Source: Micromonospora endophytica
GTDB taxonomy: Bacteria; Actinomycetota; Actinomycetes; Mycobacteriales; Micromonosporaceae
Assembly (NCBI RefSeq): GCF_003236305.1
Contig: NZ_POTX01000013.1
Span: 1-50,600 of the forward strand
Direction: 5' to 3'
DNA length: 50,600 nt
Part shown: in pieces, positions 24,590 to 33,456 of the stretch
Layout of the letters: every line of letters starts with the position of its first letter
How positions within the stretch are numbered: the stretch's first letter is position 1
Program-made: the position numbers and the translations under genes
The notes under the pieces: model-generated
Database searches by the model: none
Seen by the model: the letters and a program-made list of their open reading frames with translations, nothing else
Told to the model about the DNA's origin: nothing

Positions 24590-26853
24590 CCCACCTGGAC
24601 ATCGACCGGCTGCTGGCCGAGTTGACCCTGCCCGAGAAGGCGGCGCTGCTCAGCGGCTCCGACTTCTGGCACACCACGCCGGTCGAACGGCTCGGCATAC
24701 CGGCGGTCATGCTGACCGACGGGCCGCACGGACTACGCAAGGAGGCCGGCGACGGCGAGCAGCTGGGCCTGGCAAACAGCGTGCCGGCAACCTGCTTCCC
24801 CACTGCGGCGGCTCTGGCCTCGACCTGGAATCCCGAACTCCTCACCGGGATCGGTGCCGCGCTCGGCCGGGAATGCCGCACGGAGGGCGTGGCCGTGCTG
24901 CTCGGGCCGGGTGTCAACATGAAACGGTCGCCGCTGTGCGGCCGGAACTTCGAATACTTCGCCGAGGACCCGTTGCTCGCCGGTGAACTCGGTGCCGCCC
25001 TGGTCACCGGCGTCCAGTCCCAGGGCGTCGGCACGTCGGTGAAGCACTTCGCCGTCAACAACCAGGAGACCGACCGGATGACGGTCTCGGCGGAGGTCGA
25101 CGAACGCAGCCTGCGGGAGATCTACCTGGCGGCGTTCGAGCGGATCGTCACGCAGGCCCGGCCGTGGACCGTGATGTGCTCGTACAACCGGATCAACGGG
25201 GTGTACGCCTCGGAGAACCGCTGGCTCCTGACCGAGGTGCTGCGGCGTGACTGGGGATTCGACGGGCTGGTGGTGTCGGACTGGGGAGCGGTCAACGAGC
25301 GGGACGCGGCAGTATCCGCCGGCCTCGACCTGGAGATGCCCTCGTCCCAGGGCATCGGCCCCCGCAAGATCGTCGAGGCGGTTCGTTCGGGCGTACTCGA
25401 CGAGGCGGACGTCGACCTCGCCGTCGTCCGGGTGCTGCACCTGGTGAACCGGGCACTGCCCGGACTCTCCGACCGGCAGCCCTACGACCCGCAGGCGCAT
25501 CACCGGTTGGCACACGAGGCGGCGGTGCAGAGCGCCGTGCTGCTGCGCAACGAGGGCGGCCTGCTGCCGCTGGCACCGACCGGCGGCCCGGTCGCGGTGA
25601 TCGGCGAATTCGCCCGCACCCCGCGTTACCAGGGCGCCGGCAGCTCGCAGGTGAACCCGACCCGGCTCGACGACGCGTTGAGCGCGTTGCGGACCTCGTT
25701 CGGAGCCGGACGCGAGGTCACCTTCGCGCCCGGATACCGCATCGAGTCGGAACAGGTCGACGAGACACTCCTCGCCGAGGCGGTCGCGCAGGCACGCGCC
25801 GCGGCGGTCGCCGTGGTGTTCCTCGGACTGCCGCCGGCCGCCGAATCGGAAGGCTACGACCGGGACACCATGGCACTGCCGGCGCACCAGGTGACGCTGC
25901 TCGAACGGATCGCCGAGGTCAACGACAACACCGTGGTGGTGCTCGCCAACGGCGGCGCGGTCCTGGTGGACCCGTGGCAGCAGCGGGTGCGGGCGGTGCT
26001 GGAAGGGTGGCTGCTGGGCCAGGCGGGTGGCGGGGCGATCGCCGATCTGCTGCTGGGCCGGGCCAACCCGTCCGGCCGGCTGGCCGAGACCATACCGCTG
26101 AGGTACGCGGACAACCCCACCATCGGCGCCTTCCCCGGCGAGCACGGCACCGTGCGGTACGGCGAGGGCCTGCTGATCGGCTACCGCTGGTACGACGCGC
26201 GCGAACTGCCGGTCGCCTACCCGTTCGGGCACGGGCTCTCGTACACCACCTTCGGGTACGGCGAGGCGCGCGCCACCGTGCACGGTGCGGGACCGGACGT
26301 CCGGGTCGAGGTCGGGTGCGTCATCACCAACACCGGCGACCGGGCCGGACACGAGGTCGTCCAGGTCTACGTCTCGGACCCGCACGCCTCGGTGTACCGG
26401 CCGCGGCAGGAGCTGAAGGGCTTCGCCAAGGTGTGGCTGGAACCGGGTGCCAGCACCGAGGTGACAATGACACTGGATGCGCGAGCGCTGTCCTACTGGG
26501 ACACCCGCCACGGCCGCTGGGTGGTCGAGGGCGGCGATTTCGACATCCGGATCGGTGCCTCGTCACGAGACATCCGCCGCATCGTGACGGTCTCGGTGAC
26601 CGGTGAGGACCTCACCCTGCCCGTCAGCGCCGAGTCGCTGGCCGCGCAGTGGTTGGCCGATCCGCGCCTCGGTCCGCGGCTGTCGGCGGCGCTGGCTACC
26701 AGGACCGACCCGTCGGGCCTGGGTGCGCTCCTGGTCGGACCGGACGCCAACGCGATGATCCTGGCCATCCCGATGCGGCGGCTCGTCCGCTTTCCGGGCT
26801 TCCCGGTGACCGAGGAGGATCTGGCCCACTGGCTGGCCGAGACCGGGCCGTAG
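24586..26853 (+). CDS. GH3 beta-glucosidase
   Basis: A 755-residue retaining glycoside hydrolase without signal peptide. The N-terminal barrel carries GIPAVMLTDGPHGLRK, VKHFAVNNQETDRM and the nucleophile Asp232 in VVSDWGA. An alpha/beta sandwich follows (VLLRNEGGLLPL; the acid/base Glu should be in GLPPAAESEGYDRD), then a fibronectin-III-like C-terminal domain (EVVQVYVSDPHASVYRP, ELKGF). It is the last gene of the operon and would remove glucose from the imported or de-esterified compound in the cytoplasm. The terminal 60 residues after the FnIII-like domain are an extra helical region also found in relatives. It converges on the DNA polymerase gene with only 24 nt between. Confidence 0.9.
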   Translation: MTHLDIDRLLAELTLPEKAALLSGSDFWHTTPVERLGIPAVMLTDGPHGLRKEAGDGEQLGLANSVPATCFPTAAALASTWNPELLTGIGAALGRECRTEGVAVLLGPGVNMKRSPLCGRNFEYFAEDPLLAGELGAALVTGVQSQGVGTSVKHFAVNNQETDRMTVSAEVDERSLREIYLAAFERIVTQARPWTVMCSYNRINGVYASENRWLLTEVLRRDWGFDGLVVSDWGAVNERDAAVSAGLDLEMPSSQGIGPRKIVEAVRSGVLDEADVDLAVVRVLHLVNRALPGLSDRQPYDPQAHHRLAHEAAVQSAVLLRNEGGLLPLAPTGGPVAVIGEFARTPRYQGAGSSQVNPTRLDDALSALRTSFGAGREVTFAPGYRIESEQVDETLLAEAVAQARAAAVAVVFLGLPPAAESEGYDRDTMALPAHQVTLLERIAEVNDNTVVVLANGGAVLVDPWQQRVRAVLEGWLLGQAGGGAIADLLLGRANPSGRLAETIPLRYADNPTIGAFPGEHGTVRYGEGLLIGYRWYDARELPVAYPFGHGLSYTTFGYGEARATVHGAGPDVRVEVGCVITNTGDRAGHEVVQVYVSDPHASVYRPRQELKGFAKVWLEPGASTEVTMTLDARALSYWDTRHGRWVVEGGDFDIRIGASSRDIRRIVTVSVTGEDLTLPVSAESLAAQWLADPRLGPRLSAALATRTDPSGLGALLVGPDANAMILAIPMRRLVRFPGFPVTEEDLAHWLAETGP

Positions 26854-26877
26854 CGCAGCGCCGCCGACGACCGCCGC

Positions 26878-28578
26878 TCAAGCCGCGTCGGCGTAACACT
26901 CGACTGTCGACAAATCCAGCGGGAACCGCACCGCGGTGTCGCCGAAGAGCAGGCTGGTGGCCCGCCGGCCGGCCCGCTCGACCGCCTCGGCGACCCGGGT
27001 GGCCTGCCCGGCCGGGCAGTGCACGATCACCTCGTCGTGCTGAAAGAAGACCAGCTCGGCCTCGGTGCCGGCCAGCTCGCCCCGGAGCACCGCCAGCAGG
27101 GTCGAGGCCCACTCGGCGGCGGTGGCCTGGATGACGAAGTTGCGGGTGAACCGGCCCCGGGACCGGGCCGCCCGCGCCCGGGGCGAACCCGGATCGTCGG
27201 CCGACTCCGGGGCGGCGGCGTCGTCGTCGAACCCCGCCGTGCCCGGTGGGCAGGTCCGCCCCAGCCAGGACCGCACCAGGCCACCGGTCTCGCCGGTGCG
27301 CGCCGCCGCCTCGACATAACCGAACGCCGTCGGGTAGCTGCGCCGCAGCACCGCCAGGGCCGGCACCGCCGCGCCGCCGGTCTGCCCGTACATCGCGCCG
27401 AGCAGGGCGACCTTGGCCCGGGCCCGGTCACCACCGAAGGCGTCCCGAGCCAGGGCGGCGTAGAGGTCGCCGGTCGCGCCGGCCCGGGCCAGCCGGAGAT
27501 CACCGGAGACGGCGGCGAGCACCCGCGGCTCCAACTGCCCGGCGTCGGCCACCACGAAGCGCCAACCCGGGTCGGCCACCGCCGCCCGGCGGATCACCTT
27601 CGGGATCTGCAACGCGCCGCCACCACGGGTGGCCCAGCGTCCCGACACCACCGCGGCGGGCACGTACTCCGGCCGGAAGCGGCCGTCGCGCACCCAGGCG
27701 TCCCGCCACGCCCACCCGTGCGCCGTCCAGATCCGGTAGAGCTCCTTGTATTCCAGGACCAGTGGCACCGCCGGGTGGTCCACGCCACGCAGCACCCAGG
27801 CGCGGGTGTTCGGCAGCCGCACGCCGGCCCGCGCGAACGCCTTCAGCAGCTCCGCCGGGCTGTCGGTGTGCAGCTGGCGCACCCCGAAGGCGTCGGCGAT
27901 GCGCGCGGCAAGCTCGGCCAGCCGTCGGGGCGGCCCGCCGACCGGGGACGGCTCCCCCAGCAACTCGGTCAGCACGGCGTCGTGCACGTCGGCGCGCCAG
28001 GGCAGGCCGACCGCGCCCATCTCGGCCGCGATCAGCGCACCGGCCGACTCGGCGGCCACCAGCAGCCGGAACCGGCCCGGGTCGGCGGTTGCCGCGATGC
28101 GATCGAGCTGGTCGGCGTACACCCTGGTCAAGGCCGTGATGTCCGGACCCGGCGGGCCGGGCACGGCATCGAAGAGGGTGGCCTGCCCGGTGCCGGGCGG
28201 GGCGACGGCCCGGGGTGGCGGATCGGCGGGCACCGGCGCGCCGGTCAGCCGGGCCCACGCGGCGGCCAGCGACCGGGGTTCGCCGCCCCGGCCGGCGTGG
28301 CCGAGCAGCAACGCCTCGGTCAGCTCGACGTCGTGGCACCGCTCGACCCGGACCCCGGCGCGCAGCAGCGCGGGGCAGAGAGTGGCACCGGAGGCCCAGA
28401 CCCAGCGCGGCTGCGCGGCGCGCTCCCGGGCGGCCACCGCGGCGGGCAGGTCGGTCACCGCCTCCGGTGGGCCGGCCGGGTCGCCGGCCGGGCCGAGGGC
28501 TTGCAGCACTCCCCCGCCCCGGTCGTCAGCAACCACCGCCACCAGCACGTACGCGATTCTGCCCGGCCCCTGTGACAC
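26878..28578 (-). CDS. Family A DNA polymerase with degenerate 3'-5' exonuclease, no 5' nuclease
   Basis: A 566-residue PolA-like protein, much shorter than DNA polymerase I, with an N-terminal exonuclease-like region and a polymerase domain. Motif A is VVADAGQLEPR (Asp345), where Pol I has DYSQIELR, so the Tyr, Ser and a hydrophobic residue are changed while the metal Asp, Gln and Glu are kept. Motif B is RARAKVALLGAMYGQ. Motif C is FFQHDEV (Asp515, Glu516). Thus the catalytic carboxylates remain. The exonuclease acidic residues are not evident. The role is probably repair or bypass; databases call such proteins bifunctional 3'-5' exonuclease/DNA polymerase. The GTG at 28578 lies within a small hairpin and has no clear ribosome site; an internal GTG about 30 nt later is an alternative. 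Confidence 0.83.
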   Translation of the reverse strand: MSQGPGRIAYVLVAVVADDRGGGVLQALGPAGDPAGPPEAVTDLPAAVAARERAAQPRWVWASGATLCPALLRAGVRVERCHDVELTEALLLGHAGRGGEPRSLAAAWARLTGAPVPADPPPRAVAPPGTGQATLFDAVPGPPGPDITALTRVYADQLDRIAATADPGRFRLLVAAESAGALIAAEMGAVGLPWRADVHDAVLTELLGEPSPVGGPPRRLAELAARIADAFGVRQLHTDSPAELLKAFARAGVRLPNTRAWVLRGVDHPAVPLVLEYKELYRIWTAHGWAWRDAWVRDGRFRPEYVPAAVVSGRWATRGGGALQIPKVIRRAAVADPGWRFVVADAGQLEPRVLAAVSGDLRLARAGATGDLYAALARDAFGGDRARAKVALLGAMYGQTGGAAVPALAVLRRSYPTAFGYVEAAARTGETGGLVRSWLGRTCPPGTAGFDDDAAAPESADDPGSPRARAARSRGRFTRNFVIQATAAEWASTLLAVLRGELAGTEAELVFFQHDEVIVHCPAGQATRVAEAVERAGRRATSLLFGDTAVRFPLDLSTVECYADAA

Positions 28579-28602
28579 CCCAGGGGGTAACCCGGGGTGA
28601 GG

Positions 28603-29565
28603 TTACTTGGAGACGCCGGCGGTGAGGCCGGACTGGACCTGGCGTTGGAAGACGATATAGACGATGAGCACCGGGAGCATCGCCATGGTGACGCCGGCGA
28701 ACAGCCCGGACCAGTCGGAGCGGTAGCCCTGGTTGACCGAGAGTTCGATCAGGCCCTGGGAGATCACCTGGTTCTTCGGCTCGCCGGCCACCGACTGCAT
28801 CAGCAGGGTCGGCAGGTACCACTGGTTCCACTGGCCGAGGACGTTGAAGATACCGATGCTGATCAGCCCCGGCTTGGCCATCGGCAGCATGACGCTGAAG
28901 AACAACCGGCTGTGCGACGCCCCGTCGACCAGGGCCGCCTCGGCGATCGCGGTCGGCAGGGTACGGAAGAACGAGTGCATGAAGAAGACGGTGAACGCCA
29001 GCGACCAGGCCACGTAGACCAGAATCAGCATGAGGTGACTGTTCGGGCCGAGGAAAGGCAGCGTCACGCCCATGTTGTAGACGCCCTTGAACAGCGGCAC
29101 CGCGGCCAGGTAGATCGGCAGCGTCAACCCGGACAGGAACATGTAGTAGATCAGCCGGTTGCCGGGGAAGTCGTAGCGCGCCAGCACGTACGCGGCCATC
29201 GAGCCGAGCAGCATGGTGAGGAAGACGCTGCCGGTCAGCACCAGCACGGTGTTCAGGAAGAACGAACCGATCTGCCCCTCGGTCCAGGCTCGGGCGAAGT
29301 TGCCCCACTGCAACGTCTCCGGAAACAGCGACAGCGGATTGCGGATGACCTCCGCGTCGGTCTTGAGCGCCGACATCACCACCCACAGCAGCGGGTAGAC
29401 CACCATGATCGCCCAGACGGCGAGGAAGAGGTGCGAGAAGCCGTTGAAGAACTTCGCCCCGGCGCGGCTGCCGCCGGCGGCGGCCCGCCGACCCGGCGTA
29501 CGGTCCGACGGTGGGGCCTGGTCGGCCCCGGCCGGACCACCCGGGGTGTGGGTCACCGTGCTCAT
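28603..29565 (-). CDS. ngcG: N-acetylglucosamine/chitobiose ABC permease (NgcG-like, MalG type)
   Basis: A 320-residue membrane subunit. A 40-residue Pro/Thr-rich cytoplasmic start precedes the first helix (LFLAVWAIMVVYPLLWVV). The ATPase-contact loop is AEAALVDGASHSRLFF with LPMAKP, and the family-typical end is QSGLTAGVSK. The ATG at 29565 has GAGGAGA about 9 nt upstream; an in-frame ATG 33 nt earlier lies inside the ngcF gene and is less likely. It pairs with 29579-30520 and the binding protein 30557-31960. There is no ATPase in the cluster, as in Streptomyces ngc operons that use MsiK. The symbol rests on the binding-protein assignment. Confidence 0.83.
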   Translation of the reverse strand: MSTVTHTPGGPAGADQAPPSDRTPGRRAAAGGSRAGAKFFNGFSHLFLAVWAIMVVYPLLWVVMSALKTDAEVIRNPLSLFPETLQWGNFARAWTEGQIGSFFLNTVLVLTGSVFLTMLLGSMAAYVLARYDFPGNRLIYYMFLSGLTLPIYLAAVPLFKGVYNMGVTLPFLGPNSHLMLILVYVAWSLAFTVFFMHSFFRTLPTAIAEAALVDGASHSRLFFSVMLPMAKPGLISIGIFNVLGQWNQWYLPTLLMQSVAGEPKNQVISQGLIELSVNQGYRSDWSGLFAGVTMAMLPVLIVYIVFQRQVQSGLTAGVSK

Positions 29566-29578
29566 CGTCGGTGTCTCC

Positions 29579-30520
29579 TCAGTACTCGATGCGCTCACGA
29601 CGGGTGATCCTCAGCTGCAACGCGGCCAGCAGGATCGTGAAGATCGCCAGGGCCACCGCGATCGCGCAGGCGTAGCCGAACTGGCCCTTCTGGAACGCGT
29701 TGAAGTTGATCACCGAGGCGAAGATCTCGCTGGCGTGGTTCGGGCCGCCCTGGCTCGGGGTCATGATGTAGACCAGGGCGAACATGTCAAGCGCGATGAA
29801 ACCCAGGTACACCCAGGCCACCGAGACGGTGTCCCGCAGCAGCGGCAGGGTGAGCCGGAAGAAGGTGTGGAAGCGTCCGGCACCGTCCAGGAGGGCCGCC
29901 TCGTAGATCTCCTTCGGGATGGACTGCATGGCCGCCGAGAACAGCACCATGTAGAACCCGGCGCCGCTCCAGACCGCGATCAGCAGCAGCCACCACAGCA
30001 CCGCCGGTACGCCGAGGAACGGCTCCGGGTCGTACACGAAGGTGATCGGGTCCTCCGGGTTCACCAACCCGATCTTCATCAGTACGCCGTTGATCAGGCC
30101 CTGGCCGTCGGCGCGGTAGATCTGCTGCCACATCACCGCGATGACGACCAGGGACAACACCTGCGGGAAGAAGAAGATCACCTTGTACAGGCTGGAGCCG
30201 AAGACGCCCCGGATGCCGGCCTTGTCCTCGCGTCCGCCCACGTTGAGCAGGAACGCGAGGAACAGGGCCAGCGCGATGGTGAACAGCGGCACGGTGACCA
30301 GGAAGAAGACGTTGTGCCAGAACGCCTTCCTGATCAGCTCGTCGGAGAAGAGCCGGAGGTAGTTCTCCAGCCCGACGAACTGCTGCCGGTCGGAGTAGCC
30401 GCCCCAGTCGGTCAGCGAGTATCCGGCCGCCTGGAGGAAGGGCCACACCACGTAGCAGAGGTACAGCCCGACCGGCAGCGCCAGGAAACCCGTGACGAAC
30501 CGCGCAACACCGTGCCGCAT
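29579..30520 (-). CDS. ngcF: N-acetylglucosamine/chitobiose ABC permease (NgcF-like, MalF type)
   Basis: A 313-residue membrane subunit with about six helices: FVTGFLALPVGLYLCYVVWP first, FFFPQVLSLVVIAVMWQQIY in the middle, and the coupling loop EAALLDGAGRFHTFFRLTLP. Periplasmic segment LVNPEDPITFVYDPEPFLG and the end LQLRITRRERIEY resemble Streptomyces NgcF as I recall it. The ATG at 30520 has AAGTGAG upstream. The stop is 13 nt before the ngcG start. Confidence 0.83.
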   Translation of the reverse strand: MRHGVARFVTGFLALPVGLYLCYVVWPFLQAAGYSLTDWGGYSDRQQFVGLENYLRLFSDELIRKAFWHNVFFLVTVPLFTIALALFLAFLLNVGGREDKAGIRGVFGSSLYKVIFFFPQVLSLVVIAVMWQQIYRADGQGLINGVLMKIGLVNPEDPITFVYDPEPFLGVPAVLWWLLLIAVWSGAGFYMVLFSAAMQSIPKEIYEAALLDGAGRFHTFFRLTLPLLRDTVSVAWVYLGFIALDMFALVYIMTPSQGGPNHASEIFASVINFNAFQKGQFGYACAIAVALAIFTILLAALQLRITRRERIEY

Positions 30521-30556
30521 TTGGCGCTCACTTCCTCGTTGGATCAGATCCGGGTG

Positions 30557-31960
30557 TCACGCGTCGCGGGTCTGCTTCTTGATCGACGAGTCCTTGGCGA
30601 CCTTGTCCGCTGCGGCCTGCATCTTGTCGATGAACTGCGCGGCGGTGAGCCGGCCGGCCATCAGCTCCTGGGAGAGGTTCTGACTCTCCTTGTCCAGGTC
30701 GGCGTAGAAGTTCCAGTACTTGACCGAGACCAGGTCCTTCGGCGCGTTCTTCATCAGCTCGTTGGCGCTGGCCAGCGCCGAGTCCTGGACGTTGTCGCCG
30801 GAGCCCGCGGTCGAGGCGAGCGACTTGGTCAGCTCGGCGAACTTCGCCGAGCCGGCCTTGGAGAGCACCGCCCGCAGGAACTCCTTGGCCGCCGCCTTGT
30901 TCGGGGCCTTGCTCGGCACCACGATGCCCTCGCCGGCACCGGCGTAGACGTCGTTCGGCGCCTTGTCGGTGGCGCCCAGGCCCCAGTAGTCGGAGATCTT
31001 CATCTCGAAGCCGGGCGGGATGGTCTCCGCCATCTCGTTCTTGAGCCAGGTGCCGACCTGGATGAAGGCGGCCTTGCCGTCCAGCCACGCCTGCTGCGAC
31101 TGGGTGTGGTCGAGCCGGCCGGGCAGCACCAGCTTGTCCTTGACCAGCTTCTCCCACTGCTCCAGCGCGGGCAGCACACCCTCGGCCCGCCAGGCGTTCT
31201 CCTTCAGGTTGTCGATGTCGATGACCGCCTGCTTGCCGGCCGACTTCCAGATGGTGGCCATCAGCGCCCAGCGCGGGTAGTAGCCGTGCACCGCGTCGTA
31301 GACGTACGGTGCCATGCCCTTGGCCTTGATCTTCGGGGCGAGGGCGAAGAACTCCTCGAAGGTCTTCGGCGGCGTCCAACCCTCCTTGCTGAACAGGGCC
31401 GCGTTGTACCAGTTGCCCCAGACCGTGTAGGCGATGTTCACCACGTAGAACTTGCCCTGGTAGGTGCCGTCGGCGACGGTGCCCGGCAGCAGGGTGTCCG
31501 CGACAGTGCCGCCACCCTCCCAGGCCGGGGCGGCGAGCAGGTCGTCCAGCGGCTCGATCGCGCCCTCGTTGACCAGGGTGCTGATGTCCATGATGTCGGC
31601 GCCCGAGTTCATCACCACGTCGCTGGGCGTGGTCGCCATCTTGGGCTGCTCTTCGGTCTTGATCTTCTGGGTGGAGCTCATGTTGACCGTGACGTTCGGG
31701 TGCTTGGCGTTGAAGATCGCCTTGTCCTCCTGCGCCCACTTGTCACCGAGCCCACCGTTGAAGATCACCACCTTCACGGCGCCGCTCTCCGGCACGCCGA
31801 AGGGGTTGTCGTTGCTCTTCTCCCCGGCGTTGTCGTTGTTCTGGCTCGGCGTGCTGCCGGCACAGGCGCTGAGCAGGCCGGCGGCCGGGGTCACCAGGAG
31901 ACCCGCGGCCGCCGCACGGCGCAGCAGGGTCCGGCGGTCCAGTTCGGGGGTAGCAGACAT
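30557..31960 (-). CDS. ngcE: N-acetylglucosamine/diacetylchitobiose-binding lipoprotein (NgcE-like)
   Basis: A 467-residue binding protein. The start DRRTLLRRAAAAGLLV looks like a Tat signal, followed by a lipobox at Cys33 (LLSAC), so it is probably a Tat-exported lipoprotein. The mature protein opens with VKVVIFNGGLGDKWAQEDKA, a feature I associate with the NgcE family of Streptomyces that binds GlcNAc and chitobiose. NIAYTVWGNWYNAALF and VQVGTWLKNEM-like segments support a family 1 sugar binder. AAGGAGAG lies 8 nt before the ATG at 31960; an upstream in-frame ATG overlaps the rpiR end and is disfavoured. It is downstream of the RpiR-type regulator by 29 nt and probably co-transcribed. Confidence 0.83.
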   Translation of the reverse strand: MSATPELDRRTLLRRAAAAGLLVTPAAGLLSACAGSTPSQNNDNAGEKSNDNPFGVPESGAVKVVIFNGGLGDKWAQEDKAIFNAKHPNVTVNMSSTQKIKTEEQPKMATTPSDVVMNSGADIMDISTLVNEGAIEPLDDLLAAPAWEGGGTVADTLLPGTVADGTYQGKFYVVNIAYTVWGNWYNAALFSKEGWTPPKTFEEFFALAPKIKAKGMAPYVYDAVHGYYPRWALMATIWKSAGKQAVIDIDNLKENAWRAEGVLPALEQWEKLVKDKLVLPGRLDHTQSQQAWLDGKAAFIQVGTWLKNEMAETIPPGFEMKISDYWGLGATDKAPNDVYAGAGEGIVVPSKAPNKAAAKEFLRAVLSKAGSAKFAELTKSLASTAGSGDNVQDSALASANELMKNAPKDLVSVKYWNFYADLDKESQNLSQELMAGRLTAAQFIDKMQAAADKVAKDSSIKKQTRDA

Positions 31961-31989
31961 CTCTGACTCTCCTTGTGGTTTCGGACTTC

Positions 31990-32952
31990 TCATGAGGTGG
32001 TCCCCCTCGCGGCCTTGTGCCCGTCGACGGCCTGGGCGGTACGCCGGAAGGCCGCGTGGGCACGGTCGTGGGTACGCTGCGCGACCGCGATGTAGAGCAG
32101 ATCGAGCACCACCAGCTGCGGATGCCGGGCCGACAGCGCGTCCGGCCGGAACGTGGTGGCCTGGCTGGCGGTGAGCAGGACGATGTCGGCCAGCTCGGCC
32201 AGTGGCGAGCGACGGAAACCGGTCAACGCGATAGTCGTCGCGCCCCGGCTGCCGCCCTCGGCGAGCATCTCGATGACCTCGCGGGTCTGGCCGCTGTGCG
32301 AGATGCCCAGCGCGACATCACCCGGGCGCAGCAGCGCGGCGGCGGCGAGCCCGGAGTGCACGTCGTTCCACGCCCACGCGGCCACCCCGATGCGGTGCAG
32401 GCTGAACTGCATCTCCGCACCGACCAGCGCACTGCCGCTGGCGCCGAAGATGTTCACCCGGCTGGCCCCGGCGATGGCGACCGCGGCGCGTTCCACCTCG
32501 GCGAGGTCGAGCAGCGCGGCGGTGTCGTGCATGGCCCGGGTGTCGGCCGCGATGATCTGCTCCAGCACCCGTTCCAGCGGGTCGCTGGGCTGGATCTCCC
32601 GTCCGATGTCGACCGACCAGCCGGCCGAGCGGGTCCGGCCGGTCTCGGTGGCGATGCCCAGTCGCAGGTCGGCGTAGCCGTCGAAGCCCATCGCCCGGCA
32701 GAACCGGGTGACAGTCGCCGGTGAGGTGCCGCTGCGTTCGGCCAGCTCCACGATGGTGGCCCGGGCCGCTGCCTCCGGGTCGCTCAGCACGTGCTCGGCG
32801 ACCCGGCGCAGCGCGCCGGTCAGCTCGTCGGCACCGGTGCGGACCCGGGCCAGTATCCCGTCGGAGGCGACACCGATCAGGCCCCGCCGGTCGACCCCCT
32901 CGGCGTCGGCCACCGCGGTGCCCGCGGAGGTTTCCGCCTCGTGATCAACCAT
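31990..32952 (-). CDS. RpiR-family regulator (HTH + SIS)
   Basis: A 320-residue regulator: an N-terminal HTH (residues 40-115, with AERSGTSPATVTRFCRAMGFDGYADLRLGIA) and a C-terminal SIS domain (INIFGASGSALVGAEMQ-like segment, then ALGISHSGQTREVIE) that binds phosphosugars or amino-sugar phosphates. It is the first gene of the ngcEFG unit, so it may respond to GlcNAc-6-phosphate or a related compound. The ATG at 32952 has AAAGGTG upstream. The AT-richer region 32953-33060 with three ACTGTTA heptamers is the likely promoter/operator. Confidence 0.9.
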   Translation of the reverse strand: MVDHEAETSAGTAVADAEGVDRRGLIGVASDGILARVRTGADELTGALRRVAEHVLSDPEAAARATIVELAERSGTSPATVTRFCRAMGFDGYADLRLGIATETGRTRSAGWSVDIGREIQPSDPLERVLEQIIAADTRAMHDTAALLDLAEVERAAVAIAGASRVNIFGASGSALVGAEMQFSLHRIGVAAWAWNDVHSGLAAAALLRPGDVALGISHSGQTREVIEMLAEGGSRGATTIALTGFRRSPLAELADIVLLTASQATTFRPDALSARHPQLVVLDLLYIAVAQRTHDRAHAAFRRTAQAVDGHKAARGTTS

Positions 32953-33060
32953 GGGACACCTTTCGGAAAAGACTGTTAACTGTTAGTGGTAAAAGTTCTT
33001 ACTGAAGCCACCTCCGTGTCAAGACTGTGGGCGAAGTTTTCAAACTGTTACCTGGCGCGT
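32953..33060 (-). promoter_or_regulatory. Promoter/operator region of the rpiR-ngcEFG unit
   Basis: This stretch is far AT-richer than its surroundings. ACTGTTA occurs at 32972-32978 and 32979-32985 in tandem and again at 33044-33050 (plus-strand reading). On the minus strand TTGACA (33013-33018) with a -10-like TAAGAA or AGAACT 15-17 nt on is a possible promoter. The heptamers flank it and are candidate RpiR sites. I found no DasR-type site (ACTGGTCTAGACCACT-like). Confidence 0.5.
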
Positions 33061-33426
33061 ACTCCCCGAGAGGATCCGTCGCTTCTCGTCGATGGCCGCC
33101 GCGACCAGCACGAACACTCCGCCGGCCGCCGGGCGGTGCCCGTCGCGGCCCGACAGCACCGGCCGGACGCGCCGCCGCGCGCGGCCGGAGTCCGGACCGT
33201 CGCCGTCGGCACGACGCGGGCGCGCGGGCCGGGCACGGCCCGGCTCGCCGCGCGCGACCTGCCCGAGGTGACCGACCCGACGCCCAGCACACCCGCCTGA
33301 TCGGAATCCGGAAACAGTCGCCTTACTGACACCCGCCGATTCCTTCTCGTCGTACGGCCACTGTCGAGACGACTACCGGGGGATTTCCGGGTGTGGCCGG
33401 TCGGTTAACGTTCAGGCGCGAGCTAC
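33061..33426. other. Intergenic region before the trypsin-STAND operon
   Basis: About 366 nt. Open frames exist on both strands because of high GC, but none has a ribosome site or recognisable protein composition (they are runs of Arg/Ala/Pro). The last 60 nt should contain the promoter of the downstream plus-strand operon; a weak -10-like TAACGT at 33406-33411 is the only candidate. I see nothing else. Confidence 0.4.
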
Positions 33427-33456
33427 GTGACGGTACGAGTCCAAGCTGGAGGCCTG

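Noticed and set aside
29405..31966. An 853-codon open frame on the plus strand
   Set aside because: It is the shadow of the ngcE, ngcF and ngcG genes on the minus strand; the composition is His/Arg/Val-rich with no family pattern.
32953..33060. A DasR (dre) site
   Set aside because: AGTGGT is present once but the palindromic partner is missing; the heptamers do not resemble dre.
32986..33329. Small open frames before the conflict operon
   Set aside because: Overlapping Arg/Ala/Pro-rich frames on both strands without ribosome sites or recognisable sequence.
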